Origin: Rhynochetos jubatus
Lineage: Eukaryota; Chordata; Aves; Eurypygiformes; Rhynochetidae
Assembly: GCA_027574665.1 (NCBI GenBank)
Contig: CM050651.1
Coordinates: 2,419,501-2,483,500 of the forward strand
Length of the DNA: 64,000 nt
Direction: 5' to 3'
Of this stretch, positions 13,098 through 25,800 are shown one piece after another; position 1 is the first letter of the stretch, and each line of letters opens with the position of its first letter. A model generated the notes under the pieces. That model was not told the DNA's origin. It worked only from the letters and a program-made list of their open reading frames with translations, and made no database searches. The translations under genes were made by a program, and so were the position numbers.

Positions 13098-16000
13098 CAG
13101 TAGCTCACCTCTGTGCTGTGGTTCACAGCTTTCTACTCTTGGTCATAAACATAAGGCAAGAGTCTAGTACCTACTCCAGGGGGCAGGGATGGATGGGAAA
13201 TCTGGCCTTATTTTTAGGAAAATTATACCGAACAACTTAACATGAAATGATGCCTTCATAGTGGAAAATGAAAAATTGGTTTATACTTATATTATCATGA
13301 GTTTTGTCCTTTGGATGACACTTCAAAAGTGGCATCCAGTGGAACAATTCCAGACAGAAAATGAAGATTGAGTCTGCATGTAGAAGAAACGAATGGATAA
13401 ACAGCTTTCATAAGCTCCACAGATTCTTTGTTAAAAAAAGGCTTCTTAGTTCTCTACATCCAGCTAGCGTATGAAGAGCCAGATCCTAAGATGCCTACTC
13501 AGTTTCCCCTTTGACAAACTCTGAGGAAGAATTGTGGTAAAAAAACCCACCACCACCAAACAACAAAAAACTCAACAAACATGCACACACACATGCATCC
13601 CAAAACAAAACAAAAAAACACACCTAAGCAACCTCTCAGAATGTGACTCTTAACAGTACTTTTTTCTCATTAGTCAGAGCAAACTGTCAGAAGGTGGTTT
13701 TGCCTTACCAAGGGGAAAAGAAACACGTTTTTTCATAATGCTCTTTTCACAGAAGGTCCCCTTCATCTTTGACTTTCCCAATAGACTTCAGTCCCTTTCC
13801 CTGTTTTAGTTCCCAGTGGAGTGTTAGTTCCACACTCCAGCAGTGTTCTGAACCAACAGGCAGTCTTCAGTGATGAGTTTGACATTCATTAATGCTAATT
13901 ATTCGTGCTCTGTGTGTTGTACACTTTGTATGTGTATGGAAACCAGATGTCTACAGCTATTTTGTTTGATTAACTGTGAGTGCTACCTACATATTTTCTA
14001 AAATCTGTTGCTTTGTATCTATATTGTCCTGCCTACTGAAAGTAGGTAAGACATTGCCAAGCCATATTGTAATGACCCTAAATAAGTGTCTGAAAGTGTG
14101 CCCATTGTCATTCAGATTGGGGCTGCTTGCAGGGACTACTGCATAAAGTGTTAAATTTAATACATACTCCCACCTCCAGGTCTAGGCACACCTGGCATGA
14201 GATGTGTGGGTTTTGAGGGTGATATCTTTTAGGTAAGATTTTAAAGCACGATTTCTTTTTTCCTAAATTTTCATCACCGTTAGTTGCTCTGATTTTTAAT
14301 TTGGTTAATTATGGTTTACCTAGGTTCCATCTTTCACCTGATTTTACCTAAGCTGTATTTATTTGCATTTAGAAATAACAGGCAAAAATTCTGTTTTGCT
14401 ATGCTCCTTTTCTCTTCAGGTATGTCTACAGCTGTGTAAAAATTGTTAAAATGGTTCTCAGCCTCTTAGAAAAACAAACCAGCAAGCTCTCTCGCCTTTT
14501 GCTTTAAGCTACGGTACGATTGTACTCTGGTATTTTAGAACACAATGTGGCCCGTGGTTTGCAAGGTCTCTTCCAAGATGGTAGGAATCAGCTGAAGGAT
14601 GTGCTTCCAGACTTCCCTCCTCCAGAAAGTATTTTCTTGCTATATTCTAAACTGAAGAGCAGTGATGTCTGATCCAAAGGAGGGCAGTGTTTTCTTCTTT
14701 TTTAAAGAGAGGCATTTCTTTTGGTTTGTCTGAAAGAGTCTGATTGAGAGAGTTTTCCAATTTTGTTTTAATTGAAGTTGCTGTGACAGTCATTGCTTGG
14801 GTCAGCAAAGAGCACGGTCAGCTTCCAATTACCAGGAGCTAAAGGAGAAATACGTTTCACTACTTCATTTCCCTGATACAGTGTATAGATTTGAAATTAT
14901 GGATGAGACAATGAGTAGTTTCATAAGCACACAGAGAAGTTCACAAGGATGAGTTAAGCTAACGCATCGTGCAAGGTAGTTGTGGCATACTAGGGATGCA
15001 TCTACCATCAGTTACTACAGACCGGTTTGGAAAGTCCAAGCGTAGTTCAGTGGTATTTCCTTCTCCTAAATACACATAATATTTATGTAAAGTTTTGGTA
15101 AGCTATTTATTTTTTCTTTTTTTTAGCAGAAAGTATTTCTGAGCAGATTAGAAAGTGGAACTAAACAGATCTATAAAAGCTTCTGGTTTTGGAGGAAATG
15201 TTTGCTTGATTCTAGGAGTGCTAGAGTAATAAAACTCAGCAACGAACTCTTATGTAGAGCAAGGAGGTCAAACCTCAGCATTTCTAGTTCTGCTTTTTGT
15301 TGTTGCTCACTCCTAATTTTAGCACTTTTATACTGTGAATCTAATATCCACAGCACACATCCCTAATTTAAATCATTTTTGTGTGATGAGGCTCAAGTAA
15401 GCGATGCATTTGTTATCTGTGCACACAGATCTGAAAGGTTAGGCCTTGGGATAGATGAATAAATAACAAGAATTCAAGCTCTTCTGGTGGCTAAGCAATA
15501 AGCATAGCAACTGAGAAGGTATTACTCTAATGATGGTAGGGCACAAAAAGCTGAATTTCTGTGTAAAGACATGATCGTTTACTTGCTGAGGTGCACTAGT
15601 GTCACTGAGTCACATCAGGAGCATAGGTTACTTGTAAGAGGTAATTCAGTGGAGATGCACACGCCTGCTTTCTCCCTCTTTCTGTCTCGGTGTGTATACT
15701 GAGGCGAGACTTTCAACATCCATTTTCTTTATATCCATACTCACCGTAAGTTTGTTAAAGTCGCACATGGGTCATCCCTGTTTGGTCATGTTGGATCGCG
15801 ACGTACACTGTGGTGCAGGCTTGAGGCAATCTTGCAGTTATTTCCCAGCAGCTCAAGCTGTGGCCATTTTTTAAATATGAGGATAAATGATGTACAAATC
15901 TCTTAAATGCCACGATTTTAACATCGTTTTCCTGTGACCTCTTTTGAGGATGGCATTGCAGTTTCTTCTCTCTATGCTGACAGTTATAACTGTATGGAGA

Positions 16001-16995
16001 TTCACTAGACAGGTATTACATGTAATATGGCAACAAGACTTATCTTTTAGAAGTAATTTTAACAATATTCAGAGTCTTATGTCAGGTCATTTGGACAGAT
16101 AATTTTTATAATTGTCTTCCTTTACTGGAAAAGCAGTAGTATAATATTGACTTTACCTGATCAGTGTGTTTAGAACAGAGCTCAGTAACCTGCCTGTGTT
16201 GGACACCCTAACTCAGCCCAGTAGCTCAGTAAGAGAAAGGCATGCTGAAGAATACTGGATGCTTCTGCTTGTTCCCTCTAGCATGAGAACAGGCAATGGC
16301 AAAGGAAGACTAGAGAGAGGTAGGGAAAGCAGTCACGGTATGTCTTGGAAAGCCACACAGCATTTCATGTAAGAAAATAAAGAAGAATGCTGAAGTTAGC
16401 ACGGGATTTGAAAAGAACGCATGTGGATTCACAGAACTTTGGAACAATTTCTGTGATGGGAGATATTTGATTTGTAGATTTTCCAAAGCTTATTGAGAAA
16501 TGTGCCAGTTGACTTTGAACTGATTCCTGAACTAATACATCTTAGTAGATAAGATGTGAAGTCACGGACAAAGGGATATGCTTAGTAGCTGGCTGGTACC
16601 TTCCTGTAGCAAAAGATAAAACTGATAAATAAAGGACACTGGTGATATTAAGAAGGTGCATAAACTTTAAAGAACATTGGAAACATGCAAGAAGGTGTAG
16701 TCATCCAGCATGCTTTCTTTTGGGCATAAATAGTCAAGAGAGATTCACTAATTCCCTTTGTACAGTAGACCTCTTTCCAGAGGGGGCTTTTGAATGGAAT
16801 TGTGGAAATAATAATGACAAGCAAATTCAGTCTGAATATTTAAAACCAAGTTTGGACATTTGTATATACATTTTATTTTTATATTTTTCCAAATGTGCCC
16901 AAACTAGTTAGTTAAAAGTCACAAAAAAGAGATGCAGTTTTCATATCACTAATGGTCTCCCATACCTCAAACTCTACTGGTTTTATTCAGATTTC
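13098..16995. other. Noncoding sequence
   Basis: No gene or clear repeat is seen. Positions 13535-13625 are almost pure A and C (CACC, ACA and CAAAA units), a low-complexity segment. The rest is ordinary AT-rich DNA. Confidence 0.5.
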
Positions 16996-16997
16996 AT

Positions 16998-17152
16998 TGT
17001 TTTGTACAAGGTGCTTTACAAAACAAAGTGATACTGTGATCCCTGTTTAACAGAAAGAGATGTAGAGACTGCCTCCTGAAGTTGAAGTCCAGCAGCAGAA
17101 GTGGGAACTTACCGTCAGTTTCCCATGTTCCAGTCAGTAGGTCCATTACAAA
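16998..17152 (+). repeat. MIR-like (core-SINE) fragment
   Basis: The order of landmarks follows the MIR/core-SINE consensus. There is 'aaggtgctttacaaa', then a region matching the 'cccattttacagatggggaaactgaggc' block in degraded form, then 'agcagaagtgggaactta', then a 'ttcccatgttccagtc...agtaggtcc' end. The copy is diverged and lacks clear target-site duplications, as expected for an ancient amniote SINE. Assignment is by recalled consensus only. Confidence 0.6.
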
Positions 17153-17994
17153 ACACATCCTCAGAAGAAATATTATTTATGAGGAGAAATTAGAGGAATT
17201 CCATGGCTTTACCTTAGCAAAGCCACATGCTTCTGGATATTTGGGCTGCGTAAGTAGCAAGGATGGAGGAGAGTGATATGGAGTGGTATGCTAGAAGGGA
17301 TGAAATCTGAAGGAGTAAAATTTAATTCAGATCAGGCTGTTTTGACCACAGCACAACTGTGGTCAGGTTATAACAAGAGTGCAAACTTGCTCAATCACCA
17401 GAAACTGAAAACCAGGCTGGATAAAATTATAGGAAACGTGCTTTTGGGGAGAGTTGGACTGGGTTGCCTAACTGGGTGTATTAAATTAATTCATGTGGAA
17501 CAAAGAATAAAGAAAAGCTCTGCATGGACAGGTGAGATGCTTACCTCAAATACTTGAAGCCATGAGACACAGGGGAATAAAAACAGGGGTTGTAATGCTG
17601 AGTTTCCCGGTACCATAGTTGTCTTCCCAGTCAAATTTATCTCTGGATTTAATCTGGAGTGCAGTAATTTGTGAGGTTCTTGCTTACAACTGTGCAACAG
17701 TGCTGACAAAATGCTTTTTACTCATTTTTTAACTCTCAAATATTTTTGGTTTCTGCCAAAATATTTTTTTGAAGAACATTTTGCCAGAAATGCTACCTAG
17801 AAATATTATGATGTCCTTTAGAAATGAGAAAGTGTGCCAGCATAATTTACATAAATGTAGTCCTCCTTACAAATCCGACTCAAGCTTACTGGCAGCTCCT
17901 CAGGCTTTGCCCTGCAGTTATTTTCTCAAAGAAACTGCGAACCTCTTTAGTTTTATTACTGTTTGTATTTATGTTGTGTACCTGCTCCTTAGCT
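17153..17994. other. Noncoding sequence
   Basis: Short ORFs only, none recognisable. No repeat identified. Confidence 0.5.
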
Positions 17995-18640
17995 GTAGAT
18001 GGGGATTTCGCTGTGCTCGATGCTGTACAAATACAGAACAAAAAGACCACTGATCCAAAGAGGTTGCAATTAAGACACCATAAAAAGAGAAGGAAACAGT
18101 GGGATCATGTTGGCAGTATTTTCAGTACACTGACAGTGATTGTTATCAAAGCTGTTCTTTAGGGCATCAAGGGAAAGAGGGTTCTGAAGGGAATTGTGGA
18201 GAAAGATAATAGGGCAATATTGCCAATATGTTGCAGCTATCTTTAGGGATCACCGGGGAAGCCTGGCAGAAAGCTGGGGAATGTAACAATTAGGCGTGCA
18301 AACTTGCGTCACAGTGCGATGGGAACGGAGCATCTCGTTAAGGCACAGGAAGATGAGGGAGGAAGAGAATTGGGAAGCCTTAGCAATCAAAATGAGGGGG
18401 TAGAGAAGGAGCTGCTGTTTGAAAACTACAAGGAGAGAGATGGCCTGGTAAGAAGAATGAGATAAGAGAAATCAGCTTTGGCAGTATTTTGAATGAAACA
18501 AGACAGACAAGATTGGATCTGCCAAGGCCACAGAGAAGGATGTTGTGGTAATCAAGATGGGAATCAGAGTTTCAGCTGTGTGGATGGATAAGAAAAGTCA
18601 TGGCTTAGATATGTGGTGCAGAAAGAACGTATTGGACACA
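17995..18640 (+). repeat. Possible ancient L2-like LINE remnant
   Basis: Positions 18014-18075 read 'gatgctgtacaaatacag', then 'aacaaaaagac' and 'aagaggttgcaattaa'. These resemble the recurrent amniote repeat phrase 'gctgtacaaacac...agagcttacaatctaa'. The following purine-rich block, with 'gtggtaatcaagatggga' near 18545 and 'agctgtgtggatggataag' near 18574, resembles ancient LINE 3' sequence seen across reptiles and mammals. The two parts may or may not be one insertion. Boundaries and class are uncertain. Confidence 0.35.
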
Positions 18641-19424
18641 TAGGTGGTCTGCTTGTGCTGAACAAATTAACTTCTAATGGAAGGTACTGCTCGTCTGTCT
18701 CGAGAGGGTGTTTATGAAAACAGTTATCAAACTGTTCATTGGAGAGGAAGTGGGAGGGAGGGTGGAAAGACAGATGAAAGAGGTAAACAGTAACCTGAAA
18801 CAAAGTTTTTCAAAGCACTGCTTTCATATGGCAGCATCCTGCAGCCAGCCAGAGTCTGTCTGCATAGATCTGATTATAAGGTCAAAGTTGGTCTTTTCCT
18901 TTCCCAGTTCTGTGCTGCTCAAATCAGCAGCCGTGGCACTGTAACCGTGCGTAAGTATTGTCTGTCCACCCTTACAGGTGATGATTCTCGTAAGCTAAAC
19001 TTAACCATAAGGGCCTGCAGAACTCAATACACCGTCTCAAACACTGGCAGAGCAGCTGACTGGGGCTAAATTATGAAGCCAGCCCTGTTTACTGCTTTAT
19101 GGGTTTTCACCAGCGCTGTGTTGTACTGACAGTAACCACTTACTAGTCAAGTTGGACTTGATTCTGTTTCCTTACCTGATAACAATGTTTGGATCTTTCA
19201 GTGTTACTTGCTGAAAGATGCCATCAGCTGGAGTAACAAGTTCATAGTTTTCTCACAGTTCAGTTAGAGTTAAGGCTACAGGCACAATCTGCCAAACAAG
19301 TGACCACAGAATTTGCTACTCTGGAAAGTCCAAGGGTGATAATTAGACGTTTTCTTCTTCTGATGTTCAGTCCCTGGAATAAAGCTGTATTGTAAATCAG
19401 TTTATACAGGTAAAAAGGAAGGGA
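18641..19424. other. Noncoding sequence
   Basis: No gene or diagnostic repeat is seen. It leads into the interspersed repeat that begins near 19425. Confidence 0.5.
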
Positions 19425-19935
19425 TCCGCGCTGTTTGTGAAGAACTGCAGCCTGTGGGAAGGACTCACGTTGGAGACGTTTTGTGGAGTGTCTCCCATGG
19501 GAGGGACTCCACACTGGAACAGGGACTGAACGTGAGGAGTCGAGGCAACATGTAATGAACTGACCACAACCCCTATTCCTGCCACGCAAGGGGGAGAAGG
19601 TAAAAAAATACAGAGCAAAGCTGAGCCTGGGAAGAAGGGAGGGGTGGGGGGGAGGTGTTTTTAAGATTTTGGTTTAGTTCTCAGTATCCTACTCTGATTT
19701 GATTGGTAACAAATTAAATTACTCTTCCCCAAGTCGAGTCTGCTTTGCCTGTGACAGTAATTGGTGAGTGATGTCTCCCTGCCCTCATCTCAATCCATGA
19801 GCCTTTCATTGTATTTTCCCTCCCCTGCCCAGCTGAGGAGGGGAGTGACAGAGCAGCTTTGGTGGGTACCTGGCATCCAGCCAGGGTCAACCCATCCCAT
19901 AGGTTATGGTGACTTCTGGTTTTTGTTGAACTACA
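19425..19935 (+). repeat. Bird-type interspersed repeat, class uncertain
   Basis: The block contains two copies of a related motif about 40 bp apart, 'gtgggaaggactcacgttgg' near 19453 and 'catgggagggactccacact' near 19496. Downstream are 'taattggtgagtgatgtctc' near 19759 and a terminal 'tggcatccagccagggtcaa' followed by CCCATCCCA near 19870-19895. I recall these phrases from a dispersed repeat common in bird genomes, but cannot name the family. An LTR or retrotransposon untranslated region is possible. The ORFs crossing it look like shadows. Confidence 0.55.
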
Positions 19936-21229
19936 TAAATTAGGTCCTCATCACTGGGTCTTCATCCAGAAAGGTCTTAAAGTATAACTGTTTCACTTTT
20001 TAAAAGAAAAAATAATTAAGATCCATTGTACAGTAGAAAATGGAATTTTCCACTAAGTAAGAACAACAAGCCAAATATTTTGCAAAACAGGGATCTGATT
20101 ACTCACTTGCCTGCCTTGTTAACAACTGTAACTTTGAAGAGGAATTAAGGACTGATAAGATGTTGCTGACTATGCCCTTGGAGGAGAGCTTAAGACTGAT
20201 AAAAGGGAACATCCTGGCACCAAAAGCTGGATGGTTACCACAAGGCATGAAGTCAACAGTAACTGGAGTAAAAGCAAAGGTTACAAGGGGAGATTGAGAC
20301 CACTGACTCAATCAGTGACCCCTCCCCAGTTAAGATCACCCCGCACTGAGCATGTGCCTTGATTTAAGAGGACACTGTACCTTTAAACGGAAGCAGAGAG
20401 TACAATTAACTGATGAGATTTGTTATGAGTTATTAACCAATTAATGTAGAAAAAGGCAGATCTCTGTTTGCTAAATGGGATAAAGATGTTGTTACTTTTG
20501 TATCAAGCTGGGCTAGCTGTGTGGAACACCACCCAGCCCCCATGTCTGCACAAATATGCAATAATAAAGTACCTCTGCTCTGTGGTATGTTGGTGTATTG
20601 CACACCAGGTGAACGATTGCGCTTTTGGGACAGCAGGTCTGTGTTGTGTAGAGGCAGACAAGCAAGAAGGGTAGGGCAAAACTTTCTGTCAAACTGTCTG
20701 TTTGGGGGCCTGCAGAGGAGAAAAGGTATTTAAGCTATAGGATTTTGTTGATAAGGTACAAGGCAAAGGAAAAGCACCTGTGTGATGAACATTTGCTTTA
20801 TAGAAAATCTGTCTTGGGTCCTGTGACTCTTTTCCTGCCTCTTCTTCTTCCAGAGACTAATGCATAGGACTTTTGGTCTAAATCTGTTTACCAAGTATTA
20901 ATGCTTCAGTAGTCCATAGCCTTGGTACTAACTGTTGATCAGTGCACCTTTGGCCACTGGAGAGCATGACAGCTCAAATCAAAGAATTGATTTCCTTCTG
21001 ATCACTGTATGCTAGCACACTGAAATACTTTGTCTTATTTTCTCTGAGTAATATTCCCCCTTTCCATGGAAATAACGACAGGCAGGTACATAATCTGCTA
21101 CCCTCTTTGATTAAACAAGCAATTTTCTTTTCAAACAAATTATGCCTACAAGAATGGTTTAAACATGTATGGAATATGTATTACTTTTATTTCATTTCTT
21201 TTTATTCTTAACATTTACTCAAATATATG
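19936..21229. other. Noncoding sequence
   Basis: No gene or clear repeat recognised. AT-rich with scattered short ORFs. Confidence 0.5.
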
Positions 21230-21600
21230 CTGATCAGACTGAAGTTATTTATGCTTACGTAAGTAACCAAAGAAAATGCCCATTTACATATGGAGTGTGA
21301 TAACTCGGTAACTTTACGATTTGCTTTTGTTATTTTATTTGCCTGCCTGTGTCTTTCACAGGAGCAGCGTGTTTCTAAAAGGCTTATTTGCAGATGTCAC
21401 TTTAAATATTATTTTCTGAGAGTTTATTTTTCTTAGAAAACAGATGTCTGTAATTATCTTCTTTGACCTTCGAGACTTATCAAAGTCAAATAGGTAATCA
21501 TCCAATCAGACGGGCTATCATTATCAGAAGAAAAGTAATTATAATCTGAATATGTTTGAACATGATTATTACAAGCCTTAAACAGTTACACTTCTGATTG
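21230..21600. promoter_or_regulatory. Candidate distal enhancer (AT-rich motif cluster)
   Basis: The block carries several transcription-factor-like sites close together. These include a perfect 10-bp palindrome CTTACGTAAG at 21254-21263 containing the PAR-bZIP consensus TTACGTAA, and two facing TCF/LEF-like sites, CTTTGA at 21461-21466 and TCAAAG at 21480-21485. There are also several homeodomain-type TAAT/ATTA cores between 21450 and 21570 and a CCAAT box near 21501. Complexity is high and no repeat is apparent, which suits a conserved noncoding element. Function and target gene are inference; MAML3 is about 39 kb away. Confidence 0.35.
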
Positions 21601-21714
21601 GGGCAGAACTAAAGACATTATCACTTCATAATTCACATGATGTAACTTCACTTATCCTTGTAATTTTGGAATATGAAGAGCTAAATTTACTGAACAGTGC
21701 AGTTCTTTAAACTT

Positions 21715-21730
21715 AAAAAAAAAAAAAAAA
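21715..21730. repeat. Poly-A run (16 A)
   Basis: An uninterrupted A16 on the + strand. No retroposed gene or SINE body was recognised immediately 5' of it, so it is treated as a simple homopolymer. Confidence 0.9.
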
Positions 21731-22639
21731 GAGTAATACCCTCTCTAATGCCAGAAGGATTCTCAAAATCTTTATACTGAAATTTAGGAAAGCTGTAGTT
21801 AAGAACATGAGAACTAAAACACAATTATTAGAGAAATCTCTAAAAGGGCTGAGGAATGAAGCATGTAAGCATTTACATGATCTGTGTCTCCTGGAATCAA
21901 GCCCAAAGCTGGTCTGTCTCCTTCAGTGAGTATCTTGTCATACTTTGGGGAGCGGGAGTTAACTTTTGCTCGGCACAGCTTGAAAGAACAGCACTTGAGT
22001 TGTCCTGGGCTGAGGTCAGCGACGGGATGGCCACACCACGCCACTCCATGGAATTACACTGCTGTAACCCCTATAAATGTAGTTGTAGGGCAAGATAGAA
22101 GCAGGTTTAATCTCATTTGTGGCATTTTGGGAAATCATGCAGGTGTTCTCGTGTTCTTTAAAATGGGAAATTGCGGTAATGGGGAAAAATGCAGTGAAGC
22201 AGAAAAAGATGTTGATAATTGGAGGATGGAGGAAAGAAGGAGAGAAGGGGAGAATTCTTAAACACACAGGGCTGCCCATGGTAGATACTTTGATTGTTAG
22301 GGTGGGATGCTTCTACCTGATATGACAGGGAAAAACTCAAGGCTCAGAAGTTACACTAACTTCATAGTGACAGAAAGATTTATTTTAACAGAAAAATCCT
22401 GAAGGGATTGTACCTGCTGAAGTCTGTGTGGGTCTGAAAAACAATGCGATCATGTTCTATTGCTGAATATTCCTGCCCCACAAGAAATAACTGCAAAGGT
22501 TGACTTCACAAAGTGTGAGCTATCACAGCTAGTACCATCTCAGAGAAAAATGCTCATCAGAGGATAGTCAAGATTCTGGTTAGTGTGTTTCAACACTTTG
22601 CCCTATGTTCGAATGCGATGGAACAGAATGGTCTGAGAC
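21731..22639. other. Noncoding sequence
   Basis: Overlapping short ORFs on both strands between 21814 and 22340 have no recognisable domains and are probably chance. Confidence 0.45.
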
Positions 22640-22873
22640 CTTCTGCTCATAATGAAGACAGAAATTCCCCACCTGGAGTTTTGTGTCCAGCTCTGTAGCC
22701 CTCAACATAAAAAGGATATCGACCGGTTGGAGCGAGTCCAGAGGAGGCCACAAGGATGATCAGAGGGCTGGAGCAGCTCTCCTATGAAGAAAGGCTGAGA
22801 GAGTTAGGTTTGTTCAGCCTCGAGAAGAGAAGGCTCCGGGGAGACCTTATTGCAGCCTTCCAGTACTTGAAGG
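22640..22873 (+). repeat. CR1 LINE fragment, RT C-terminal region
   Basis: The + strand encodes a well-preserved piece of CR1 ORF2 just after the reverse-transcriptase core. It matches the pattern 'ErVQRR...[39 protein letters not shown]' recalled from CR1, with [18 protein letters not shown] readable and one single-base deletion near 22745 breaking the upstream frame. The copy stops after the QYLK region without the usual CR1 3' tail, so it is truncated at both ends. Confidence 0.93.
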
Positions 22874-25800
22874 TACTGGGGAAATCTACCAGAATAATCT
22901 AACTGCACTCTTGGCCATTTCTTGGATCTTGCACATACTTGGGAAAAATCATCAGCATTAGATTCTCTGTGGACCACCTGAAAATCAAATCATTTTAAAA
23001 GATGAGGAAATAGATTCTTTCTCAGCAGAAAGAATGGGGGTTGGGTTTTTTGCTTGGGACATGCATCATGGAGAGTCAGAAAGAGTCTTTTTACACCAAG
23101 AAGATGACTTGGTGCTTACCATACCTCTGAAGAAGAATCAGTATTCTCACAGATGATTTAGAATAACCTGAAGGCTACCAATCTGTAATTAAAGCAAAAG
23201 AAATGGCAGTTATTCTGTAAAGAGACAAACTACCTTGGGCATAACCAGCAAGACAAGAATTTTCTTGGAGGAAGGTCAGGAGGTTGGAAATTCTGCAGAA
23301 CTGTCTAACTCCCCCAAAACTCACAGGTCTGCAGATTTTTAAAGGGCTCCGTTCCCATTACAGAAGGTTTATCTGTAAGCTTACCCATATTTCAAAACCA
23401 CTGCATAGGCTGGATGAAAAAGGGAAACCATTCTGGGAGTCAACAACATGATTTAACATTTTTCAGAACTGAAAAGGGAGTTTGTGGCTCTTGCAGCTCA
23501 CCCATGTTTCAGAGCCCTTTTGATGTTGGACACACTTTTGGAACTTACCGGCTGACACAGGACACAAATGATGTTGCTGGCTTGCTACAGGAGAGATCTA
23601 AACTCCCCATAGAGAAATTACTTGCACTATCTGAAATTTATGGCAGTGAATAAACCTACAGAACTTTTCCACTGGTAGGTGTATGAAAGAAAGGTTGTAG
23701 GCAGGGGATGAAGTGCATCACTGTGATGGGGGCTTTAGATTCAGGAGTTCTCAGGGCATGCTGGCGCGTGACTGGAAAATTAGTATCGTGATGTTACTGC
23801 TGCGTTTAAGTCTAGGCATATGCGAAATAATGCTGCTGGTGTCTGTAGACAGCGTTGGGAGCGGTTTGTTATCTTTCCATGCAGGAGGGCATGGAATTGG
23901 CTGTTTGGTGAAAAATGTGGCTGCTGATACAAGCATGCTTGTCATTTTTCCTCCTTGCTTGTCAGAAGTGGAAATATCCTAGTCCCCTGGAAGGAGGAAC
24001 ACAGAGGCCAGAATTAGTATCTAGTGCAGTTAAAAGCTTCCATGGTACTAGAATAATGTGTGATTTGCAATTTTAGCTTCTAGTAATGAATTAGAACAAA
24101 ATGTTCATATTCTATCCTGGCCACTCTACATCAGGGATGAACTAGAAACACACTCTCCTGATTTGCTAAAGGAAAACTGGGAGAGAAGGAGAAAAGAAGC
24201 TCTAGAGCAACTTGGACAGGAAGAAAATCAATTTCCGTTTTTGTCATGAAAATGAGTGATTTACCTAATTTTTCTCAAAACCTTAAGTCAGTTGTTGAAT
24301 TCTTACTTTTTTTTCTTGCTGGGCTAAGTCACTCTCGGAACTGACATTTGGGAAGCAGATAGGGAGTATGTGTGACATCCCAGCCAGTCACAGGTGAAAT
24401 TATTGGGCATGCCAAATCATGTTGTGCTTGGGCCTTATGGAATTAGTTCCTTTTAGCAGTAAGCGAAGTGAAATACTAGGAGCTGTTGCCTGTGGTAGTA
24501 TGGTCTTCATGGCAAAGGACTGTGGAAAAGCCAACACAGGAGATGAGAGATTTCCCTGTTGCTGATTGCAAATGTAGAGTCTAAGGCATTGAACTACAGA
24601 TGTGAGCGACTGTCTCAGAAGCAGAAAGTGAGAAAACCAATAAAGTGTAGGTTATTTGAGAGGCAAGAAAGACAGCTTGTTAGAGCACAAGATTGATTAA
24701 AAGGCAGGCTAGGATTTCTGAACGACTGCTCTTTGTTTCTAGTACTTTCAGAGAGTTATGATTTTACATCTACATACTTGTAGCAGAGAAATCTCTCTTG
24801 CCAAAGAAACATTCAGCTTGTATCGTCACGTTGCCCTTGCAGTGAATGTACTGTGGTTTGGCCTGGGGTAAAGGGCCAAAATGTGTTTAATCAACCAGCT
24901 TTCTCTGGTTTATTTTTTGGAATCTGCAGTAACCTTGAATTTGTTTTACTAATGTCATCACTTAACAAGTGCAACCTGCTGTAAGCTTGGAGAGCAAGAT
25001 ATTTTCAGGATTTATCCCAGGATAGCTAAGCAATTCAGTCAATAAAGTTTGGCTGTTTCTTCTAACTTCTTTCCTGTCTATACATCAGGTTACTTTAAAG
25101 ACAGTCTGTAAAATTCTTGGGTGAAAAGGAAGTCTCCCCAGGCTTTTCACTCTTCACAAATAACTGAAACCCATGTTAACAATTTATTATACAACAAAGA
25201 ATTCCATTCTTCTGCACCGTCCATTTTCCAGCCACTTAGAACTCCTTGACTGAGATGGAAAGTCAAAACCAGATGGAACATCTCAGTTTGAAAACATATT
25301 TAAGAATTCTTCTTACAGCATCTTTACAGAGTTTCTTGAGCTAAAAACACGATTAATTTACAGTTTTATTACCGTTCAACAACTAAAGCAAGGCTGTAAA
25401 TGAAGACAACTTTCTAATTGTTGATTATTTCACTTTTGTCTTATTCAGAGCTTTTTCACTTTTCTTTCAAGACCATGAATATTTAGATTATGGAAGAAAG
25501 CATTCGAGCTATGATTGAGTGGTTGAAAATTATTTTACTGATGGTTCTTTAATTTTTTTTTTCTTTTGTTTGTTAATGAACTCAATACTCTTCCTACCTT
25601 TCAGGCATTTTAGATTTCCTTTATGTGCAATTTCTTCCCTCTCACTTTTTATTTATCAAATTAAACCACAGAAGTCTTTTTGCAAAGACTCACCTTGACA
25701 ACTCACTGTGGCTTTTGTTACTGTTCTGCCTCACTACATGCCCATAAATTCATTTTCTTGAACTGAGCTTCATCTTGTTGGAGGAATCAGTCTTTCTTTT

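Noticed and set aside
13016..13240. Leucine-rich ORF that looks like a membrane peptide
   Set aside because: It is produced by the (GTT)n/(ATT)n microsatellite.
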